From assembly GCF_015594925.2 (NCBI RefSeq), contig NZ_CP087591.1:682001-746000 (forward strand): DNA of 64,000 bases, given 5' to 3'. A program made the position numbers and the translations under genes. Below the pieces are notes generated by a model. That model saw nothing but the letters and a program-made list of their open reading frames with translations. It ran no database searches and was not told where the DNA came from. This document shows positions 28,919 to 37,787 of this stretch, one piece after another. The first letter of the stretch is position 1; every line of letters begins with the position of its first letter. Origin of the DNA: Vibrio sp. VB16. Its GTDB lineage: Bacteria; Pseudomonadota; Gammaproteobacteria; Enterobacterales; Vibrionaceae.

Positions 28919-30382
28919 TTAACTTAAATCGACGTCCTTTGTACCCCACAGGTAAGTCGCCGCAAAGCCAGCCGCATAAGAAACACACAGTCCAGAACCA
29001 TAAACGGCCATCGCAATAAAGATACCACTATTGGATGTCATAAGCGGCAGAGCAACGATACCTGAAGGTCCGAATACCGTATTTAGACCCACAGGAAGAC
29101 CGAAATAGGAGATCAAACCGATATAAAAACCCCCTGCTGCACCACCAATACATGCCGTTATGAAAGGCTTCACTCTAGGAAGCGTTACACCATAAATTAA
29201 TGGTTCACCAATACCCAAAATACCTGGAATAATTGAACCCTTAATTTGTGTCCGTAAAAGAGAGTCCTTACCGGCTTTTTTATACAAAGCGAATGCCGCA
29301 CCAACTTGGCCCCCGCCTGCCATCGCCAAAATAGGAAACAGTGAGTTGAACCCTTGTACGTCCATTAACGCAAAGTAGACAGGAACGAACCCTTGATGGA
29401 TACCAAACATGACGGAAATCAAGAATAAACCCGCCAAAATTGCACTACCAATTGGGTTACCGTTCAGGTTCAAAAACAGCCAGGTCATCCCACTATAAAG
29501 ATAACCACCGATAGGCATGATGATGATGAAAGTGACCGCGCCCATGACCAACAACGTAAAGAACGAAGTAAGAATCATATCAAGATCGTCTGGCATATAT
29601 CGACGAATAAAGCATTCCACTTTGGCCCCGACAATGGCGGCAATCAAAACACCAATGATGTTCCCTCTAGGGTCAATACCATGACCAAAGAAACTGTCGA
29701 TACCTGAATAGAAACCTTTTGTCGCCTCAGGGTCGTAACCCAATACAAACAAGGCCGCGATAATGGCTCCATTGACACCAGACCCTCCAAATGCTTTCTG
29801 TGCATTGTATCCAATCAATATGCTCAGGAAGCTGAATAGACCTTTACTAAATACCTTCATGTAACCAATCAGATAGATTAAGTCTTCACTGGGAGTATCG
29901 GCTGCTTTAATGAAGAGTTGTTCAAACAGTGTTGCGAAGCCTAATAACAAACCCGCGGCGATAAAACCGGGAATTAATGGGGTAAAGATTGTGGCAAATT
30001 TTGATAAAAATTTATGCACGCCGCTGGTATGTTTGGCTTTCACCTGCTTTTTCTGATCAGAGGCAACATCTGAGATATCAAGTACTAGACCTTCAGGTGT
30101 CACTAACTCATCAACAGAGTTGCCACGTTCAGCCATCATAGCATTCAGCATTTCCGCCGCGGTTTGTGCCTTTCCTGGCCCCAAGACAATCTGTAACTGA
30201 TCATCACTTTCTACAATACCTAATACACCAGGCACGCGTTTTAGTTCACTGTCGTTAACCAACTCATCGTTACTCAACACCAGACGAAGACGGGTCATAC
30301 AGTTACCACATTGCTGTATATTTCCTTCTCCACCGACAAGTCTAATGATCGTTTCAATCATCGTGTTATTTATCTTAACCAT
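28919..30382 (-). CDS. murP: PTS N-acetylmuramic acid transporter, EIIBC component
   Basis: 487 residues. The N-terminal EIIB domain has the phosphorylated Cys28 in the CMTRLR motif; a linker leads to the EIIC domain (about 115-480) with about ten membrane segments and the GIGEPLIYG motif. No EIIA domain is fused, so it would use a shared glucose-type EIIA. Pairing with murQ 51 bases upstream and the divergent murR identifies the substrate as N-acetylmuramic acid, taken up as the 6-phosphate. Confidence 0.92.
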   Translation of the reverse strand: MVKINNTMIETIIRLVGGEGNIQQCGNCMTRLRLVLSNDELVNDSELKRVPGVLGIVESDDQLQIVLGPGKAQTAAEMLNAMMAERGNSVDELVTPEGLVLDISDVASDQKKQVKAKHTSGVHKFLSKFATIFTPLIPGFIAAGLLLGFATLFEQLFIKAADTPSEDLIYLIGYMKVFSKGLFSFLSILIGYNAQKAFGGSGVNGAIIAALFVLGYDPEATKGFYSGIDSFFGHGIDPRGNIIGVLIAAIVGAKVECFIRRYMPDDLDMILTSFFTLLVMGAVTFIIIMPIGGYLYSGMTWLFLNLNGNPIGSAILAGLFLISVMFGIHQGFVPVYFALMDVQGFNSLFPILAMAGGGQVGAAFALYKKAGKDSLLRTQIKGSIIPGILGIGEPLIYGVTLPRVKPFITACIGGAAGGFYIGLISYFGLPVGLNTVFGPSGIVALPLMTSNSGIFIAMAVYGSGLCVSYAAGFAATYLWGTKDVDLS

Positions 30383-30433
30383 TATTCATTCCCTGTTGTA
30401 ATGACGTTTATTTCGGCTATTTATTCAAAGGAT

Positions 30434-31327
30434 TTAACGATTGATCGCCGCCCTAATAAATCCATTATTTTTTCGAAGTAATTCATCTGCGCGGCTAAAA
30501 TCTGTCTCGGTAAGCACCATCACGACGGCCGTTTTACAGTCGCCACCACTTTGCACCAACACGTGTTCTGCCGTCTGTCGATCACACCCTGTTGCTTCCA
30601 TCACAATATTCTTTTGGCGTTCAACTAACTTCGCATTGGTAGCCGCCACATCGACCATAAGATGGCCATAAACCTTTCCCGTACGAATCATGCTCCCTGT
30701 TGTGAGCATATTTAGAACAAGCTTTTGAGCCGTACCGGCTTTCATTCTAGATGAACCGGTAATGACCTCAGGGCCGACAACTGGCGTAAGGCAAACATCG
30801 GCTATCGCATTCATTTCTGATTTTGGGTTACAGGTAAGACTGATGACCTTTGCTCCTAAGTCCCGCGCATATTCCATCGCTGAGATGACATAAGGTGTAC
30901 GGCCACTCGCCGCAATACCCACAACAACATCCTTGTTTGATAGATGAATTTTCTTTAGGTCATTGCGCCCCGCCTGCTTGTCGTCTTCCGCATTCTCTAC
31001 CGCTTGTAAGATGGCCCGATGGCCACCCGCGATCAACCCTATAACCTGCTCAGGGTCAGTGCCATACGTTGGAGGGCATTCACTTGCATCAAGAATACCG
31101 AGTCGCCCAGAAGTACCCGCACCAATATAAATAAGTCTGCCGTTGTTTTGAAAGGCATTGGCTATAAAATCGACCGACTCAGCGATTTCCGAGAGGATGA
31201 GTTCGATCGCTTCCGCGACTTTCTTATCTTCAGTGTTGATCACCTTCAACATCTCTTTGGTTGCCAGTGTGTCAATATTTTTACTCAAATCGTTTCTACT
31301 TTCTGTCACTAATTGGCCTAGGTCCAC
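30434..31327 (-). CDS. murQ: N-acetylmuramic acid 6-phosphate etherase
   Basis: 297 residues from the GTG at 31327, chosen because AAGGGA lies six bases upstream and the resulting N-terminus (MDLGQLVTESRN) aligns with the E. coli start; a TTG five codons earlier is the alternative. SIS fold with IYIGAGTSGRLGILDASECPPT (about 60-80, including the catalytic Glu) and ITGSSRMKAGTAQK. It cleaves the lactyl ether of MurNAc-6-P to give GlcNAc-6-P, linking wall recycling to amino-sugar breakdown. Confidence 0.95.
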   Translation of the reverse strand: MDLGQLVTESRNDLSKNIDTLATKEMLKVINTEDKKVAEAIELILSEIAESVDFIANAFQNNGRLIYIGAGTSGRLGILDASECPPTYGTDPEQVIGLIAGGHRAILQAVENAEDDKQAGRNDLKKIHLSNKDVVVGIAASGRTPYVISAMEYARDLGAKVISLTCNPKSEMNAIADVCLTPVVGPEVITGSSRMKAGTAQKLVLNMLTTGSMIRTGKVYGHLMVDVAATNAKLVERQKNIVMEATGCDRQTAEHVLVQSGGDCKTAVVMVLTETDFSRADELLRKNNGFIRAAINR

Positions 31328-31368
31328 AAAACATCCCTTCAATTTTCTGCGTAATGCACAGAGTGTAT

Positions 31369-31426
31369 GGAATATTTAATTCCAAATCTTGAACCTATGT
31401 CGCAATAAATAATTCCTTTTAGGAAT
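31369..31426. promoter_or_regulatory. Candidate MurR operators between murQ and murR
   Basis: Two mirror palindromes: GGAAT-ATTTA-ATTCC at 31369-31383 and ATTCC-TTTTA-GGAAT at 31412-31426, the second inside a longer imperfect 25-base palindrome. MurR of E. coli is known to bind paired repeats in the equivalent gap. Confidence 0.5.
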
Positions 31427-31507
31427 AATTTATTCTTCTATGCCTGAATTAACGCAATCTGATATGATTTTATGAATGGCTACAACATTTAATCTGAGTG
31501 ATAAAAC

Positions 31508-32362
31508 ATGGCATTGCTGACAAAAATAACAAATCTAAAGAATAACTTATCGGCAAGTAGTCGCCGAATTGCTCAGATAATATTGGATACACCTTCAGAA
31601 GCACTAAAAATGTCCTCGCAAGAAATGGCCCAACAAGCGAACGTGAGTCAATCTACCGTCATTAAATTCGCGCAAAAAGTAGGATTCAAAGGCTTTCCCG
31701 CACTTAAATTAGCATTGAGCCAAGAGTTGGGAAGAAAGCGGGCATCAAATGAATCTCACAACTTGCACAACGAAATTAGCATCGAAGATTCCATTCCTGA
31801 TATTGCACATAAATTATTAGAAGAAAAAATTAAGGCCATTCGAGAAACAACGGAATCCATTAATTACGATGTATTTGATAGCATTGTCGAATTAATTGAT
31901 AACGCGCAAAGAGTTCAATTGGTCGGTATTGGTGGTTCGGCATTGGTAGCAAAAGACTTCAGCTATAAACTATTAAAAATCGGTATCAATACGATCTCAG
32001 AACTCGACACGCACGTACAAGTCTCTGTTGCTCAAACTCTATCCCCTAAAGATGTTCAATTTGTCATCTCATTTTCTGGCAACAAAAAGGACGTTTCCGT
32101 CGCCGTTCAGTCAGCAAAGAGTAACGGTGTGCCTATCGTGGCTTTAACCTCCGTACTTGGCGCTGAGCTGAGGAAAATTGCCGACTATTGCCTCGATTGT
32201 GTCGCAGATGAAAGCCGCTGGAGAAGCTCATCTATCTCATCTCGAGAGGCACAAAATACGGTTATAGACCTCATATTTATGGCGCTTATCCAAAAGAGAG
32301 GGGAGATGGCAGAAACTCTGATCAGTGAATCTAGGGAAGCGGTAAAGAAACTCGAACTGTAA
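31508..32362 (+). CDS. murR: RpiR-family repressor of MurNAc use
   Basis: 284 residues: an N-terminal helix-turn-helix (MAQQANVSQSTVIKFAQKVGF near 38-60) and a C-terminal SIS domain (about 125-260, VGIGGSALVAKDFSYKL). Divergent from murQP, as in E. coli, and probably represses that operon until MurNAc-6-P binds. Confidence 0.9.
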   Translation: MALLTKITNLKNNLSASSRRIAQIILDTPSEALKMSSQEMAQQANVSQSTVIKFAQKVGFKGFPALKLALSQELGRKRASNESHNLHNEISIEDSIPDIAHKLLEEKIKAIRETTESINYDVFDSIVELIDNAQRVQLVGIGGSALVAKDFSYKLLKIGINTISELDTHVQVSVAQTLSPKDVQFVISFSGNKKDVSVAVQSAKSNGVPIVALTSVLGAELRKIADYCLDCVADESRWRSSSISSREAQNTVIDLIFMALIQKRGEMAETLISESREAVKKLEL

Positions 32363-32496
32363 GCGATGCTGCATGCCGTTACCAACTTTCACTGCCGGTG
32401 ATTCCACCTATTTCGTTTCCATATCGAATTCCCCTTTTAAGTCACCGATTTTTGCTTGATACTTAGCGGGCAGCCAAAAATAAAAAGGGAATGAGA

Positions 32497-32982
32497 ATGG
32501 CCGAACAACAAAGAGACATAACGCTCCGATTTCTAGCCGAACCCGGTGATGTGAATTTCGGCGGTAAAGTGCACGGTGGTGCCGTTATGAAGTGGATCGA
32601 TTTGGCCGCATACGCCTGTTCAGCTGGCTGGAGCGGAAAATATTGTATCACCGCCTATGCTGGCGGCATACGATTCGTCGCTCCCATCCATGTAGGAAAC
32701 TTAGTTGAGGTGAGCGCCAAGGTTATCTATACCGGCAGTAGCTCAATGCATATCGCGCTAGATGTTCAGGCAAGCGATCCTAAGGAGTTGAATAAAACGC
32801 TCACGACACATTGTATTGTCATCATGGTGGCGGTAGATGCGAATGGTAAGCCGACTAAAATACCCGAGTGGATACCTATAGAAGAAGAGGACATCAAGCT
32901 GCGTGACTCTGCGATAAGACTAATGAACATGCGCAAAGAGATTGGTGAAGAGATGGAAATGCATGTAAAAATGCTGAGATAA
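32497..32982 (+). CDS. Hotdog-fold acyl-CoA thioesterase (YciA-like)
   Basis: 161 residues from the ATG at 32497, which has AAGGGA six bases upstream; an ATG six bases earlier is too close to that site. FGGKVHGGAVMKWIDLAAYACS (about 20-41) holds the catalytic Asp and helix of the family. It hydrolyses acyl-CoA thioesters in the cytoplasm; chain preference is unknown. It stands alone between murR and the small unknown gene. Confidence 0.85.
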   Translation: MAEQQRDITLRFLAEPGDVNFGGKVHGGAVMKWIDLAAYACSAGWSGKYCITAYAGGIRFVAPIHVGNLVEVSAKVIYTGSSSMHIALDVQASDPKELNKTLTTHCIVIMVAVDANGKPTKIPEWIPIEEEDIKLRDSAIRLMNMRKEIGEEMEMHVKMLR

Positions 32983-33039
32983 TCATTGCGCATATCGTAA
33001 TGAATACGTCATTACGCCCATAAAAATAGCCTTAAAAAG

Positions 33040-33075
33040 AGCCGCCACCCTAATATCTTAGGTCGGCGGCTTTTC
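33040..33075 (+). terminator. Rho-independent terminator after the thioesterase gene
   Basis: AGCCGCC (33040-33046) pairs with GGCGGCT (33065-33071), helped by an inner ACC/GGT, then a TTTT and T-rich tail. Confidence 0.75.
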
Positions 33076-33175
33076 ATTTTGTCCGTTGTCATTTTTCTTT
33101 AACGCTTTTCTGTTCTAATCCTCAACTCATTGTATATAACTCAAACATCCACAATAAATAACGGTAGGCCTTCAA

Positions 33176-33427
33176 TTGATAGATGACCGATCTCTAATTA
33201 CACTAAGTGATGACACAATAGGAAACTTAAGTGCAGTAGAGTACCAGTGGGTACGTACCATGTACGTTGAAGGTTATGTAAACGAGGATATTAACCATTA
33301 CATCCAAACTTGTTTTGGTGGCGACGGTATTTTTGCAGATCTTTTTAGAAAAGTGGCCCTGCATGAAGAAAGTATTTATGTATTAATGCGCTACGTTGGC
33401 TGTGCTCCTTCCAGTAAAGAGTTATAG
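33176..33427 (+). CDS. Small protein of unknown function upstream of the malG end
   Basis: 83 residues from a TTG with a weak TAGG site upstream. It is acidic and soluble, without a signal peptide or membrane segment; recognisable only as a compact helical-looking protein with a Tyr- and Cys-containing C-terminus. I do not recognise a family. It is convergent with malG, and a hairpin separates them. A small gene beside malG would parallel the Vibrio cholerae layout, but that is from memory. Confidence 0.5.
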   Translation: MIDDRSLITLSDDTIGNLSAVEYQWVRTMYVEGYVNEDINHYIQTCFGGDGIFADLFRKVALHEESIYVLMRYVGCAPSSKEL

Positions 33428-33450
33428 CGAGCAACAACTATTTCAGGCAT

Positions 33451-33475
33451 AAAAAAGAGCGACCATTTGGTCGCC
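33451..33475 (-). terminator. Rho-independent terminator after malG
   Basis: GCGACC / GGTCGC stem with loop ATTT (33459-33474), followed on the minus strand by CTCTTTTTT. It may also stop the small gene on the other strand. Confidence 0.8.
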
Positions 33476-33490
33476 CTATTGCTTCTTATC

Positions 33491-34381
33491 TTATCCTTTC
33501 ACTCCACCTGCCGTCAGCCCACCGACAAGCCAACGCTGTGCCAGCAAAAATACTGCGGTAATAGGGACAGCAGACAATACAGCCGCCGCCGCAAAATCGC
33601 CCCATAAATAGTTTTGTGGGTAGAGATACTGCTGCATACCTACCGCAAGTGTGTATTTATCTACATCAGATAATAATAACGACGCGACAGGTACTTCGCC
33701 GACAACACCAATGAATGAGAGAATAAACACAACCGCTAAAATTGGTACTGAAAGTGGAAGCAGAACCAACCTAAATGCTTGCCATGGCGTTGCACCATCA
33801 AGTGCTGCGGCCTCTTCAAGTGAGTTATCAATGGTTTCAAAATACCCTTTAATCGTCCATACGTGTAGCGCAATACCACCAAGATAAGAGAAAATCAAAC
33901 CACCATGAGTATTCAAGCCTAAGAACGGTATGTACTGACCTAACTTATCAAATAATGCATACATTGCGACAAGTGCCAGCACCGCAGGAAACATCTGGAA
34001 AATCATCATTGCTTTCAAGATAGTGTTCTTACCACCAAACTTCATACGCGCAAATGCGTAGGCAGAGGTCGTCGATAACGCAACGATGAAGATAGACGAT
34101 ATTGCCGCGACTTTCACTGAGTTCCACAACCAAAGAAGAACAGGGAATGGCGGCGGTGTTACCGAGCCGTCTGCGTTCGTTACAGAAAAGCCTAATGCCA
34201 GTTTCCAGTGCTCTAGAGATGGATTCTCTGGAATCAAACTACCCGTTGCAAAGTTACCCTCACGGAACGAGATAGCAATAACCATCAACAGCGGAAAGAT
34301 TATCATTGATAAGAATATCCATAGAGCAACATGGGTTGCCCATACACGATATTTCACATTTTTACCTTGTACAATTGCCAT
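33491..34381 (-). CDS. malG: Maltose/maltodextrin ABC permease MalG
   Basis: 296 residues, six membrane segments, EAA loop NSLEEAAALDGATPWQAFRLV near residue 190. Follows malF by 11 bases. Ends in the MalG-type TAGGVKG tail. Confidence 0.95.
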   Translation of the reverse strand: MAIVQGKNVKYRVWATHVALWIFLSMIIFPLLMVIAISFREGNFATGSLIPENPSLEHWKLALGFSVTNADGSVTPPPFPVLLWLWNSVKVAAISSIFIVALSTTSAYAFARMKFGGKNTILKAMMIFQMFPAVLALVAMYALFDKLGQYIPFLGLNTHGGLIFSYLGGIALHVWTIKGYFETIDNSLEEAAALDGATPWQAFRLVLLPLSVPILAVVFILSFIGVVGEVPVASLLLSDVDKYTLAVGMQQYLYPQNYLWGDFAAAAVLSAVPITAVFLLAQRWLVGGLTAGGVKG

Positions 34382-34392
34382 AATATTGCTCC

Positions 34393-35961
34393 TTAATCCT
34401 GTGAAAGTTTCGTGAATCGTAGGTTGAATAATGCCAGACCACCAACCAATAAGAAGATAAGCGTTGCAATCGCACTCGCCAGACCAAAGTCTTGACCGCC
34501 ACTACCTTCGAATGCAATACGATAGGTATAGCTCACAAGTAAATCTGTGTAACCAGCAGGCTCTGAAGTTCCGATCATGTTTGGACCACCACCGGTTAAC
34601 AGGTAAATCATCACAAAGTTATTAAAGTTAAACGCAAAGCTAGCGATGAGCAATGGCGTCAACGGTTTAAGCATCAAAGGAAGCGTTATCTTGGTGAAGT
34701 TCTTCAATGGCCCCGCGCCATCTATTGCCGATGCCTCATAAAGATCATCCGGAATAGCCTTAAGCAGACCCATACAAAGAATCATCATATATGGGAAGCC
34801 TAACCATGTATTTACAATAACGACCATGACTCTGGCTAGAACAGGATCAGAGAACCAGTTCGGGCTCAATCCAAATATGGTTTCCAGAACCATATTGATC
34901 TCACCAAAGCTTTGGTTGAATAAGCCCTTAAAGATAAGAATAGAAATAAATGCAGGGACAGCATAGGGCAAGATAAGCAGCACGCGATAAGCGGCACGCC
35001 CTTTCAATGACTCCCATTGAACAACACTCGCCAATACAAGGCCAATAACCAGTGTTAAACCAACACTCAACGCCGAGAACGCCACTGTCCAAATGAAGAT
35101 GCTAATAAATGGTTCTTTGATTCCATCGTCCTTCCAGACACGCTCGAAGTTTGCAGTATCAATATTGACGATAAACCCAGGTGATATGGTGTTGCCAATA
35201 AATGCACCGTTTCCATCAATGACTTGATAAAAACCGACGTCCATATTGGGCTTCAATGTCTCACCTGACTTGTTGTTGATCATGGATTCACCATCATCTT
35301 GCAACGTATACAGAGATGCGACAGAAGCAAACTTACGCAAGCCACTCATGCGGATATCAGAACCATCAGGCATATGTAAATCTACATTACCGAGAGAAAC
35401 TTTGTTCTGAATGATTGTTTTAATTTTCTCTTTTTCACCCTGAATGTCTGACACGATATTCAAGTCAAGGTCCGTTTCCGCAAAGCCTTCTAGGGTGAAC
35501 TTGTCAGTGGCGAGTAGCTGTTCGCCTTTCGTGACAACAAGTTGATGACCATTGTCAGTTTTATAGAGATTAAATGGAAAGCTCTCACCACTCTGGTAAG
35601 TTCTATCGAGTAATACCGTCTGCGCTCGTTCTAACGACAGCTGATTTTTGGCACTATAGTTTGTAAACGCTAGACCGACAGTATAAGCAAGTGGGAAAAG
35701 AATGAATAAAATCATTCCCGCTATACCCGGGTAAATATAACGATGTGCGTATGTCTTTTTACTACCAAATATATAAAGAGCTAGAGCGGTAAGCACCACT
35801 GTAAGCAGAGCGAAAGCGAGTTCACCGCGAGAATACATTAGAATTGTGGCATAGCCATTCACTATACCTACTGATGCCAATAATGCCCATTTGATAAACA
35901 CTTTTTGGCTTGAAGGTAATGCGGCAGATGCCGTTGCACCTGAACCTTGAACTGACTGCAT
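34393..35961 (-). CDS. malF: Maltose/maltodextrin ABC permease MalF
   Basis: 522 residues, eight membrane segments and the large periplasmic P2 loop (about 90-270) that distinguishes MalF from other CUT1 permeases. EAA loop DLYEASAIDGAGPLKNFTKI near residue 410. Forms the inner-membrane channel with MalG and two MalK. Confidence 0.95.
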   Translation of the reverse strand: MQSVQGSGATASAALPSSQKVFIKWALLASVGIVNGYATILMYSRGELAFALLTVVLTALALYIFGSKKTYAHRYIYPGIAGMILFILFPLAYTVGLAFTNYSAKNQLSLERAQTVLLDRTYQSGESFPFNLYKTDNGHQLVVTKGEQLLATDKFTLEGFAETDLDLNIVSDIQGEKEKIKTIIQNKVSLGNVDLHMPDGSDIRMSGLRKFASVASLYTLQDDGESMINNKSGETLKPNMDVGFYQVIDGNGAFIGNTISPGFIVNIDTANFERVWKDDGIKEPFISIFIWTVAFSALSVGLTLVIGLVLASVVQWESLKGRAAYRVLLILPYAVPAFISILIFKGLFNQSFGEINMVLETIFGLSPNWFSDPVLARVMVVIVNTWLGFPYMMILCMGLLKAIPDDLYEASAIDGAGPLKNFTKITLPLMLKPLTPLLIASFAFNFNNFVMIYLLTGGGPNMIGTSEPAGYTDLLVSYTYRIAFEGSGGQDFGLASAIATLIFLLVGGLALFNLRFTKLSQD

Positions 35962-35998
35962 AAGAAAACCTGCTAGCGATTAAAAATAAAAAATACTA

Positions 35999-36018
35999 AG
36001 GAGAGGTTACCCCCTCCT
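35999..36018 (-). terminator. Hairpin in the malE-malF gap (attenuator or stabiliser)
   Basis: AGGAGAGG / CCCCTCCT stem with one mismatch and loop TTAC; a T-rich stretch follows on the minus strand. In E. coli hairpins in this gap keep MalE more abundant than MalF and MalG. Confidence 0.5.
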
Positions 36019-36083
36019 AAAAATGAATAGGACCTTCAATTGCTTTCGTGACTGTGCAATCTATGGGCCCTATCTGTTTACTG

Positions 36084-37265
36084 TTACTTCGTCATTTGCT
36101 TGTCTGCGTCTGCAAGTGCAGCATCAACGGTTTGGCGACCATCTACGATGTTAATGATTGCATTTTTGGCGCTGCTCCAGAACGCACCCATTTGCGGGAT
36201 GTTAGGCATGATTTCGCCATTCATTGCGTTATCCATTGTTGCCGCTATACGCTTGTCACTATCCAGTTCTTTCTGGAAAGAATTAAGAGCAACTGCACCT
36301 AATGGTTTGTCGTTATTAACCATACGCAGTCCATCGTTAGTAAGTAGGTAGTTTTCGATAAACTCTACGGCTAGATCTTGGTTAGGTGACGCCGTGCTGA
36401 TACCCGCCGTTAACACACCAACGAATGGCTTAGAAGATTTACCGTTAAATTTCGGAAGCGTTGCAACGCCGTAGTTAATACCTGACTTCTCGATATTACC
36501 CCAAGCCCATGGACCATTTATAGTCATGGCTGTGTTGCCTTTGTTAAACTCTGCCTCAGATACTGAGTAGTCCATATCCGGAGAGATTATACCTTTATCT
36601 ATAAGACCTTTAACAAAGTTCATAGACGCTTTAACGCCATCAGTAGCAATACCCGCATCTTTTACGTCATAACCAGATGACGTAAATTTAAACGCGTAAC
36701 CACCATCAGCCGCCATTAATGGCCATGTGAAATACGGTTCTTTTAGGTTCCACATAATGGCTGTTTTGCCATCTTTTTGCAGCTTCGCGTTTAACGCTTC
36801 AACTTCTTCCCAACTCTTAGGAGGAGTAGCCACTAAATCTTTGTTATAAATAAGAGAGAGGGATTCAATCGCGACTGGGTAGCCGATCAACTTACCGTCA
36901 TATTTAACCGCATCCCACGCAAAATCTACAATTCCATCTGTTACTTCTTTCGAAGGCTTAACTTCTGCTAGTAAACCAGCTTCTGCATAGCCGCCAAATC
37001 GGTCATGAGCCCAAAATACGATATCTGGACCGTCGCCAGTTGCCGCTGTTTGAGGGAATTTGTCTTGAAGTGCATCAGGGTGAGCAACCGTCACTTTAAT
37101 ACCCGTGTCTTCTTCAAATTTCTTACCAACTTCCGCTAGACCATTATAGCCTTTGTCACCATTGATCCAGATAGTTAGTTGACCTTCTTCAATGGCTGCG
37201 TTTGCACTTAATGAACCAAGAGCGGCTAGTGTGCATACAGCAACAGTGCTTAGGGCTTTTTTCAT
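36084..37265 (-). CDS. malE: Maltose/maltodextrin periplasmic binding protein MalE
   Basis: 393 residues with a signal peptide (cleavage after SANA near 24) and the maltose-binding pattern GQLTIWINGDKGYNGLAEVG. PDIVFWAHDRFGGYA (about 85) and the GPWAWGNIEK region fit MalE closely. First gene of malEFG; MalT boxes and a CRP-like site lie upstream. Confidence 0.96.
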   Translation of the reverse strand: MKKALSTVAVCTLAALGSLSANAAIEEGQLTIWINGDKGYNGLAEVGKKFEEDTGIKVTVAHPDALQDKFPQTAATGDGPDIVFWAHDRFGGYAEAGLLAEVKPSKEVTDGIVDFAWDAVKYDGKLIGYPVAIESLSLIYNKDLVATPPKSWEEVEALNAKLQKDGKTAIMWNLKEPYFTWPLMAADGGYAFKFTSSGYDVKDAGIATDGVKASMNFVKGLIDKGIISPDMDYSVSEAEFNKGNTAMTINGPWAWGNIEKSGINYGVATLPKFNGKSSKPFVGVLTAGISTASPNQDLAVEFIENYLLTNDGLRMVNNDKPLGAVALNSFQKELDSDKRIAATMDNAMNGEIMPNIPQMGAFWSSAKNAIINIVDGRQTVDAALADADKQMTK

Positions 37266-37358
37266 GTTTAATATCCTTTTTATATGTGAGATGTAGGGCT
37301 CTTTTTAAACGATAAGCCATATTTCGAGTTGTATCATCTTAAAATACGAGTAAGTAAT

Positions 37359-37368
37359 CATCATCCTA
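37359..37368 (-). promoter_or_regulatory. Candidate MalT box near malE
   Basis: Minus-strand TAGGATGATG keeps the GGATGA core of the MalT box (GGGGATGAGG). It is 94 bases upstream of malE. Confidence 0.35.
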
Positions 37369-37453
37369 TATTCTACGCCCCGTATGGTATGGGAAATTTT
37401 CGTGATCGTCATCTGCATTGGACAGAGAAGCCCATCACACAACGGCCATAATA

Positions 37454-37469
37454 TGAGATGTAAATCACG
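37454..37469. promoter_or_regulatory. CRP-like site between malE and malK
   Basis: TGAGATGTAAATCACG matches TGTGA-N6-TCACA at eight of ten defined bases. It lies centrally in the divergent region, as expected for catabolite control of maltose genes. Confidence 0.55.
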
Positions 37470-37526
37470 TTTTGCACATCCATTTATTTGAAGTGGATCT
37501 TGTTTTGCATTTCTACGCCTCCTACG

Positions 37527-37547
37527 CCTCATCCCCCACTACTCCCC
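37527..37547 (-). promoter_or_regulatory. MalT boxes between malE and malK
   Basis: Minus strand: GGGGATGAGG (37527-37536) is a perfect MalT box and GGGGAGTAGT (37538-37547) a weaker adjacent copy. A further partial copy, GAGGATGTGT, is on the plus strand at 37567-37576. The 37266-37787 gap holds no gene. Confidence 0.75.
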
Positions 37548-37787
37548 CTGGAAATTAATTCTAATGGAGGATGTGTAAATTGCATTAATACTGGAAACTA
37601 AACACCATCAAGAGTAGTGATTAGTTGTTAATTGCAAAGCACATATTAAGATAACCGTAAGTAAGCTTACTAACTCTCTCTTTTTTTAAAACATTTAGTC
37701 AAAAACTGTTTCCTACTTTTTATTGTCTACCGTAGTATTTGTATACTGCTAGACGATAAGACAAAAAATTAATCGAGGACAAGCTAC

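Noticed and set aside
37305..37532. 75-codon open frame in the malE-malK gap
   Set aside because: It overlaps the MalT boxes and CRP-like site and has no family features.
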